Shown here piece after piece: positions 59,815-64,000 of a stretch of 64,000 bases of DNA (positions are counted from its first letter, which is position 1; each line of letters opens with the position of its first letter). The notes beneath the pieces are model-generated. The model saw only the letters and a list, made by a program, of their open reading frames with translations. It did not search any database and was not told the DNA's origin. Both the position numbers and the translations under genes were made by a program. The DNA comes from Streptantibioticus silvisoli (lineage in GTDB: Bacteria; Actinomycetota; Actinomycetes; Streptomycetales; Streptomycetaceae), in the NCBI RefSeq assembly GCF_027947535.2, contig NZ_JAAGKO020000028.1, positions 1-64,000 of the forward strand, written 5' to 3'.

Positions 59815-60195
59815 ATGAACGAAGTTTCCGCGAGTGCGCTGATCGCCGCATTCGATTCTGACTCCGAGGCCGGCAGTCGGGCCAAGGATGCAGTGATTTC
59901 TGGAGCGCCTTTCGAGATCTGGCTCGATCCCCTGCTGGGGTCAAGGCTTCGGGGCATCCTTCGCGGGAGAGGGAAAAGCTTGCAGCGGCGTGGTAAGCCG
60001 ATTATCGGGGTTGCTGAATGCCTTGCAAGTCTTGCCGAAAAGGGCGAACGGGGACTTCTTGTGGCCTACGTGGACGATCGCGAACGAGCCGGATACCTAT
60101 TTCCTCTCTATCTCGATCCACAACCGCTCAAAGTGGTCGGATGTATAGGATTTGGCTCCTCCCCCAAAAGGGGCCCCAATGCCGGTCCCGAATAA
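59815..60195 (+). CDS. Hypothetical protein, lower GC than neighbours
   Basis: A 126-residue ORF beginning NEVSASALIAAFDSDSEAGS, with KSLQRRGKPIIGVAECLASL, ERGLLVAYVDDRERAGYLFP and LYLDPQPLKVVGCIGFG. ATG 59815 follows AAGGA at six bases. Codons show more A/T in third positions than the flanking genes, a sign of recent transfer. No family is recognised. A large hairpin directly follows, beginning at the stop. Confidence 0.65.
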   Translation: MNEVSASALIAAFDSDSEAGSRAKDAVISGAPFEIWLDPLLGSRLRGILRGRGKSLQRRGKPIIGVAECLASLAEKGERGLLVAYVDDRERAGYLFPLYLDPQPLKVVGCIGFGSSPKRGPNAGPE

Positions 60196-60293
60196 CACTC
60201 CGCAGAGGGGAAGCCTCACAGTGTCCCACTGGGATCTGCTTGCCGGTGGGGCCTCTGCGGTGTCTGAAGGGAGTAGTTGACGACAATGTCAAC
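60195..60293. other. Nested inverted repeats after the orphan ORF (terminator or structured RNA)
   Basis: CCGCAGAGG (60200-60208) pairs with CCTCTGCGG (60252-60260), and the stem extends outward ACAC/GTGT with one bulge. Inside sits CAGTGTCCCACTG (60219-60231), a 5-3-5 hairpin. A separate GTTGAC-GACAAT-GTCAAC inverted repeat lies at 60276-60293. The rest of the gap to 60481 shows nothing else. Confidence 0.7.
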
Positions 60294-60481
60294 GGACGGG
60301 TGCTGCACAAAGCGGTGATTCATCGCCGCCGTCGGGTCGGGCGATGGGCTGGTGGGATGCGAAGGGCGTTGCCGAGAAGGTCGATGACGTCTCGCTGGAG
60401 GCGGAGTCGGACGTGGGCGTACACCATCGGTGCGCGCGGCCAGTCGGTCAGGGCCGCCGTACAGCGGCTCGAGGGACGGAG

Positions 60482-61066
60482 TCAGGAAGGGGTTGCCGGG
60501 CGGTTCACCGGCTTGGCCTCCCCCTCCGGGAAGCGTTGGCAAGAGAAGCGTTGGCCCGCGTGGTGGGCGGTGGCCTCGCGCAGCCATCGGCGCGTCTGAC
60601 GGCGGCTGCTGAGCAGCACGACGTCGGCGTGCCCGGAGGCGAATTCCTCGATCTTCGCCAGCACGCGGGGTCGCATCTTGTGCCGGTAGGTGGCCACGTA
60701 CTTGATGACGCCCCAGGTGATCCGGTTGTGGATGCCGTTGCCCTGGTGGCCGGCGCCGTGCCGGAGCTGCCGCGAGATGATCCCCCACAGGGCGGCGGGG
60801 GTGGACACGTCCATGAGCACGACGGTGTCGCAGGCTTCGAGCCGGATCGGCAGGGTGGAGTTGTAGTTCCCGTCGATCACCCATCGCGGCTCGGCCACGA
60901 GGGCGCGCTGGGCTGCGGCGAACTTCTCCATCGGCAGCGCGTTCCACTCGTCGTCGAAGTAGACCGCGTCCAGGTGCGTCACCGGGGCATCCAGCGCGGC
61001 CCCGAGCTGACGGGCCAGGTGAGACTTGCCGCTGCCGCCACAGCCGACGATGGTCACTTTCCGCAT
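60482..61066 (-). CDS. P-loop kinase/topology-modulation (FlaR-like) protein
   Basis: A 194-residue adenylate-kinase-like protein: MRKVTIVGCGGSGKSHLARQ with the Walker A at residues 8-16, APVTHLDAVYFDDEWNALP, WVIDGNYNSTLPIRLEACDT, and VVLMDVSTPAALWGIISRQL with the lid-like Arg, then FASGHADVVLLSSRRQTRRW. Such proteins are annotated as topology modulation or putative adenylate/shikimate kinase relatives. Substrate unknown. The ATG at 61066 opens directly on the P-loop strand. It lies beside the CRISPR array but is not a cas gene. Confidence 0.88.
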   Translation of the reverse strand: MRKVTIVGCGGSGKSHLARQLGAALDAPVTHLDAVYFDDEWNALPMEKFAAAQRALVAEPRWVIDGNYNSTLPIRLEACDTVVLMDVSTPAALWGIISRQLRHGAGHQGNGIHNRITWGVIKYVATYRHKMRPRVLAKIEEFASGHADVVLLSSRRQTRRWLREATAHHAGQRFSCQRFPEGEAKPVNRPATPS

Positions 61067-61392
61067 TGCGCTTCACTTTGGAGGGGATGGGCGGCCTGGG
61101 CAGGAAGGATCTCACCGCTCTGTTCCCGGGCCAGCGGCCGCAGCCGGCCAGGACCGCCTCGAAGAGCCACTGCGTCATCTGCTCGGCTGCGGCGTACCGC
61201 TCAGGCAGCAACAGGAGCGTTGCGAGCGATCGCCCGTAGAACCGGTGAACCTCGGTGAGGGGGACACGCGCCAGGAACGCGACGTGTGGCCCACGCCGAC
61301 GTACAAGGCCACTAGCCGACGACCTGGTGGGGGACTTGCCGGGCCGCCGGCGCGAAGAACACGGCGCCCTGCGTGAATTCGCCACCGGATTC
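61067..61392. other. 326-bp region before the CRISPR array
   Basis: No intact gene is supported. On the minus strand about 61130-61310 reads RGPHVAFLARVPLTEVHRFY then GRSLATLLLLPERYAAAEQM, which has some protein-like character but no start or continuation. It may be a decayed coding fragment. Confidence 0.4.
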
Positions 61393-61909
61393 GGGACCAC
61401 CCCCGCGGGCGCGGGGACCACAGCACGGGCGGAACGGCCACCGCGAAGCTCGCGGGACCACCCCCGCGGGTGCGGGGACCACCACGATCACGGTGCGGAC
61501 CTGGTCACCAGCAAGGGACCACCCCCGCGGGTGCGGGGACCACGTGCGACCCGGCCTACGACTCCCTGATCGGACGGGACCACCCCCGCGGGCGCGGGGA
61601 CCACCCACGCGCCCAACGCGTTGCCGTGAAGCCCTTGGGACCACCCCCGCGGGTGCGGGGACCACACCAGCAGCGCGAGCACGGCGACGTTGATCTTGGG
61701 ACCACCCCCGCGGGTGCGGGGACCACTAGCGATCCCTTGACATCACTAGCGAGGATGCGGGACCACCCCCGCGGGTGCGGGGACCACTTGCCGGAGCGGG
61801 AGGCGCCGACGGCGTTGACGGGACCACCCCCGCGGGTGCGGGGAGCACGTACTCGTGGCTGCGGGCGTTGATCCGGGCGAGGGACCACCCCTGCGGGTGC
61901 GGGGAGCAC
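61393..61909 (-). CRISPR. Type I-E-like CRISPR array, 9 repeats and 8 spacers
   Basis: Nine 29-nt repeats start at 61393, 61454, 61515, 61576, 61637, 61698, 61759, 61820 and 61881, with an exact 61-bp period and eight 32-nt spacers. The repeat (plus-strand ends GGGACCAC...GGGGACCAC) contains the hairpin CCCCGCGGGTGCGGGG. In minus orientation it matches actinobacterial I-E repeats beginning GTGGTCCCCGC. Repeats 1 and 4 have GGGCGC in the loop instead of GGGTGC. Repeats 8 and 9 share a C-to-G change (GGGGAGCAC), and repeat 9 also has CCCCTGC. No cas gene lies in the window. The AT-richer flank at the high-coordinate end is the likely leader. Confidence 0.97.
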
Positions 61910-62250
61910 AGGCGTCGACCTGCGACTTCAGGCGAGTCGGCAGCAAATTTTACCCACTTTGCCAAAGAGCGACTTCTCGGACAAAGCATCCCTGGTGGGT
62001 GCTACTTGCCGAAGGCCGTCAGTTGGCAGCCTCGCTCCATCCCTGCCGAGGGGGCAAATTGAAGGAAGGGGAGGCCTTCGCAGTCGGAAGTAGCATTGTG
62101 GTCGTGAGTGCTCAAAGTGAACCCCAGTTTTGTTTTCGCCTTCACCGCCAACCACAGCTGCCAGACGGTCCATTGAGTGTCTTGAACTCTCACGTTGTCG
62201 ATCGGACACTGCCCCGACGGGCGACCCGCTGGTTCGCCCGGGAGGCGGGT
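61910..62250 (-). other. Putative CRISPR leader and lower-GC flank
   Basis: Immediately beyond the last repeat the DNA turns AT-richer (GCAAATTTTACCCACTTTGC at 61943-61962), as I-E leaders do. This would place the promoter here reading leftward on the minus strand. A 93-codon minus frame at 61928-62209 overlaps it but has no protein character. Nothing else is supported. Confidence 0.6.
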
Positions 62251-62544
62251 TCAGGGAGTATCCGGGCGGAAAATGGGGCGTCGGTTGTAGCCGACAGCAG
62301 GGTCATTGGCGCGGTGTTTGATGATGTATTGCGTCTCTTGCCGACGCACCTCGTTGTCGGAGGCGCTCTCGGACTCCCAGAGGATTTGCTTGCGGATGGT
62401 GAAGTCCCGGAGTGCTTCGCGGTCGGTATCCCGTTCAAGCAGTTCCCGTGAAGCGCTGCCGAAATAACCAAGCCGGGTGTCCGTGAGGTCCGACCCGACG
62501 TAGACCTTGCCGTTCGGATACGTGATCTTGTAGACGACCTTCAT
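62251..62544 (-). CDS. Stand-alone GIY-YIG nuclease-like protein
   Basis: A 97-residue protein of GIY-YIG type: KVVYKITYPNGKVYVGSD holds the two motif halves (VVY...VYVG), then TRLGYFGSASRELLERD with the conserved Arg region. IRKQILWESESASDNEVRRQ supplies the Glu, and NDPAVGYNRRP the late Asn. The domain is complete and there is no extra DNA-binding part. Such small proteins occur in phage and mobile DNA; the biological role is unknown. ATG 62544 has only a weak ribosome site. It lies about 340 bp from the CRISPR array and the base composition is lower in GC than the core. Confidence 0.82.
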   Translation of the reverse strand: MKVVYKITYPNGKVYVGSDLTDTRLGYFGSASRELLERDTDREALRDFTIRKQILWESESASDNEVRRQETQYIIKHRANDPAVGYNRRPIFRPDTP

Positions 62545-62688
62545 GGCACGAAAAGTAGCGCCCTCAACTCCGACCGCCGGAAGAATTCAGCCACTTGCTA
62601 CTCAACGCAATCGGAGGTAGTGAGCCCAGACGAGTCCGAACATCGGCCGTGACAGCGTCTCAAGAGCGACCCGATACCCCCGTTCGCG

Positions 62689-63213
62689 TCAGGTCGCAGC
62701 CAATGCCCTCGTGGCAGCCTGACCAATCGCCGTCGCTGCCTGGGCCGGGTCGGTCAGTTCGAGGACAGTGATGCCGGGAAACGGTGTGGGATCCGGAGCA
62801 AACGCCAACCACAGCATGGCGCATCCGGCCGCGCGCAGCCGTGCCACCCGCGCGGTTCCGGCAGCCCGTTCCTCGTTCCGGTAGTAGCCGTCCGAGGCGA
62901 TGACGAGAAGGCGGGCGGCTCCGGGGCGAGCAAGTCCGACTCCAGCGGCGAGGGCGTCGATGGCGCCGCCGATGTCGTGGCCCGTCGCGGTGGCGTCGAA
63001 CTCTGTCACCTTCTTCGGCACTCGGCCCGGGGCCGTGATGGGGTTCAGCGAGCGGCCGTAGGCAACGGTCGCGCTGCGCGCCTCGGGGTCGGTGAGTGCG
63101 CAGGCCCTTGCCAGAATCCACGCCGCCGAGGCGATCGGTCCGGTCGCGGCCCCCATAGAGCAGGAAACGTCCACCGCGATTCCCACCCGGAGGACCGGAG
63201 TGGGGTCCGGCTA
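62689..63213 (-). pseudogene. vWA-domain protein truncated at its 5' end by an insertion sequence
   Basis: The frame reads PDPTPVLRVGIAVDVSCSMG with the MIDAS DxSxS motif, then RSATVAYGRSLNPITAPG, ATGHDIGGAIDALAAG and LLVIASDGYYRNEERAA, ending ATRALAAT. A vWA domain is therefore nearly whole, but going upstream the frame stops at 63211-63213, where IS-like sequence begins. In related proteins the vWA domain follows a longer N-terminal part, so the front of the gene has been severed; a GTG at 63186 could still start a 166-residue remnant. Confidence 0.75.
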
Positions 63214-63232
63214 AGACGTCGTCTCATTTGGG

Positions 63233-63687
63233 TTATCGGCGGTAGCAGATGAGGGTGCAGGCGATGCTGGCGAAGGCGAGGAAGTGGTCGGCCTTGCGTT
63301 CGTAGCGGCGGTGGAGGCGGCGACAGCCGGCGAGCCAGGACATGGTGCGTTCGATGGTCCAACGGTGTCGGCCAAGCCGTGTAGAGGACTCGATGCCCCG
63401 GCGGGCAATGCGGTGGGTGATGCCCCGGCCGCGCAGCCATCGCCGCAGGTTGTCGTAGTCGTAGCCCTTGTCGGCGTGGAGCTTGGCCGGTCTGCGTCGG
63501 CGCGGTCCTCGGCGGTAGCGGATGGGCGGGATGCCGCGGACGAGTGGTTCGAGGGCCTGGCTGTCGTGGAGGTTCGCGCCGGAGATGCCGACGGACAGGG
63601 GCAGACCGGTCCGCTCGGTGATCAGATGGGTCTTCGAGCCCTTCTTGCCCCGATCCACAGGATTCGGACCTGTCAGATCCCCCCTTT
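63233..63687 (-). CDS. IS5-family transposase, ORF B (DDE catalytic part)
   Basis: Reads SPERGDLTGPNPVDRGKKGS, KTHLITERTGLPLSVGISGA, RRRPAKLHADKGYDYDNLRR with the second Asp, and RHRWTIERTMSWLAGCRRLH with the catalytic Glu, ending in ASIACTLICYRR. It is expressed as the C-terminal part of a fusion: no start codon with a ribosome site is seen, and the frame joins ORF A at the slippery AAAGGGGGG (plus strand 63679-63687). Confidence 0.88.
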
Positions 63688-64000
63688 CAGGGCTCGCATG
63701 TTCACCGAGTCGACCGCGCAGCGGCTCCAGTCCAGCCCGCCGCGCGAGCCCAGCTCGTCCAGGACCAGGCGGTGGAGCTTTGCCCACACCCGCGCCCGCG
63801 TCCACTCGGAGAACCGACGGTGGGCAGTCGGTCCCGACGGCCCGAAGGACGGCGGCAACTGCCGCCACGTGCAGCCCGACGTGGCCACGAAGACGATGGC
63901 TGCCAGAACTTCGCGGTCTCCATACCGACGACGACCACCACCTTGCGGCCTCGACGGCGCCGGCGGCACCACCCGCTCGAACAACTCCCACAGCTCATCC
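63673..64000 (-). CDS. IS5-family transposase, ORF A (partial, runs off the window)
   Basis: Within the window it reads DELWELFERVVPPAPSRPQG, GGRRRYGDREVLAAIVFVAT, SGCTWRQLPPSFGPSGPTAH and GGLDWSRCAVDSVNMRALKG with the first catalytic Asp. It ends GGI at 63673. The frame is open to the window edge, so the start lies further right. The overlap with ORF B through AAAGGGGGG is the usual -1 programmed frameshift arrangement of this family. Confidence 0.88.
   Translation of the reverse strand, partial: DELWELFERVVPPAPSRPQGGGRRRYGDREVLAAIVFVATSGCTWRQLPPSFGPSGPTAHRRFSEWTRARVWAKLHRLVLDELGSRGGLDWSRCAVDSVNMRALKGGI

Larger units (their letters stand above)
63214..64000 (-). mobile_element. IS5-family insertion sequence, truncated by the window edge
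   Basis: The left end lies just beyond the broken vWA frame (terminal sequence AAGACGTCGTCTCATTTGGG) and the element runs past 64000. It holds two overlapping frames of one transposase joined by a probable -1 frameshift. The right inverted repeat and target duplication are outside the window, so the exact left border is an estimate. Confidence 0.85.

Noticed and set aside
61331-61360. GGGACTTGCCGGGCC, possible extra degenerate CRISPR repeat
   Set aside because: It is one base out of the 61-bp register and diverges after six bases.
60216-61421. Long minus-strand open frame across the P-loop kinase and into the CRISPR array
   Set aside because: It overlaps the kinase gene in another frame and starts within a CRISPR repeat (PAPAGVVP is a translated repeat).
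61312-61909. Several open frames through the CRISPR array encoding VVPAPAGVVP-type repeats
   Set aside because: They are translations of the 29-nt repeat and arise because repeat plus spacer leaves frames open.
61928-62209. 93-codon minus-strand ORF beside the CRISPR array
   Set aside because: No ribosome site, no protein-like pattern, and it covers the likely leader.
1-64000. tRNA, rRNA, riboswitch and phage-attachment sequences
   Set aside because: I looked for cloverleaf and known riboswitch cores by eye and found none that I could support.

Overview
The window is very high-GC actinobacterial chromosome. The strong G/C bias at third codon positions, GTG starts, DUF5133 paralogues, a rhomboid-like protein and the recD2-citrate synthase neighbourhood point to Streptomycetaceae (Streptomyces or a close relative). 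This is inferred from gene content; no rRNA or tRNA gene was seen.

Layout. 0-4 kb: core genes, a RecD2-type helicase and citrate synthase, followed by a striking 100-bp periodic hairpin repeat. 5-15 kb: an SDR with a Pro/Ala-rich N-terminus, a copper chaperone with a perfect CsoR-type operator, a DedA protein, a small HTH protein, a rhomboid-like protein, a cytochrome P450, a secreted protein, galE and an LCP ligase. 16-21 kb: a signalling cluster (CHASE3/HAMP-type histidine kinase, receiver-PP2C phosphatase, divergent receiver gene) and two DUF5133 proteins. 22-30 kb: short-chain dehydrogenases and TetR, OsmC, LacI and GNAT genes with visible operators. 30-37 kb: an OmpR/EnvZ-like two-component system, a GT2-GtrA glycosyltransferase and a GT39-like mannosyltransferase, closed by a 17-bp terminator hairpin. 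37-41 kb: an epimerase, two FMN reductases, and an SDR plus Rrf2 regulator sharing a GTAAC-N7-GTTAC box.

The most distinctive part is 41.9-57.8 kb, a carbohydrate-degrading island. It encodes secreted GH114 (endo-alpha-1,4-polygalactosaminidase type), GH64 (beta-1,3-glucanase), a spherulin-4/GH135-type hydrolase paired with an unknown secreted protein, an expansin-like protein and a GH6 cellulase. Control genes in it are a large LuxR/LAL activator and two paralogous ROK repressors. Three promoters (GH114; GH135 operon, head-to-head with ROK2; GH6-expansin operon) share one element, TTGnnSAATTT(C/A)..CTGG, embedded in the -35/spacer region, so they look like one regulon. The substrate set (galactosaminogalactan-like polymer, beta-1,3-glucan, cellulose) fits attack on fungal or oomycete walls or biofilm matrix. 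Beside ROK1 lies a fused E1-alpha/beta dehydrogenase homologue that has lost its recognisable thiamine-diphosphate motifs.

From 59 kb on the DNA is accessory: a GH-tail remnant, a lower-GC orphan ORF with structured DNA, a P-loop kinase, a nine-repeat type I-E-like CRISPR array without cas genes in the window, a stand-alone GIY-YIG protein, a vWA gene cut off at its 5' end, and an IS5-family element that runs off the right edge.
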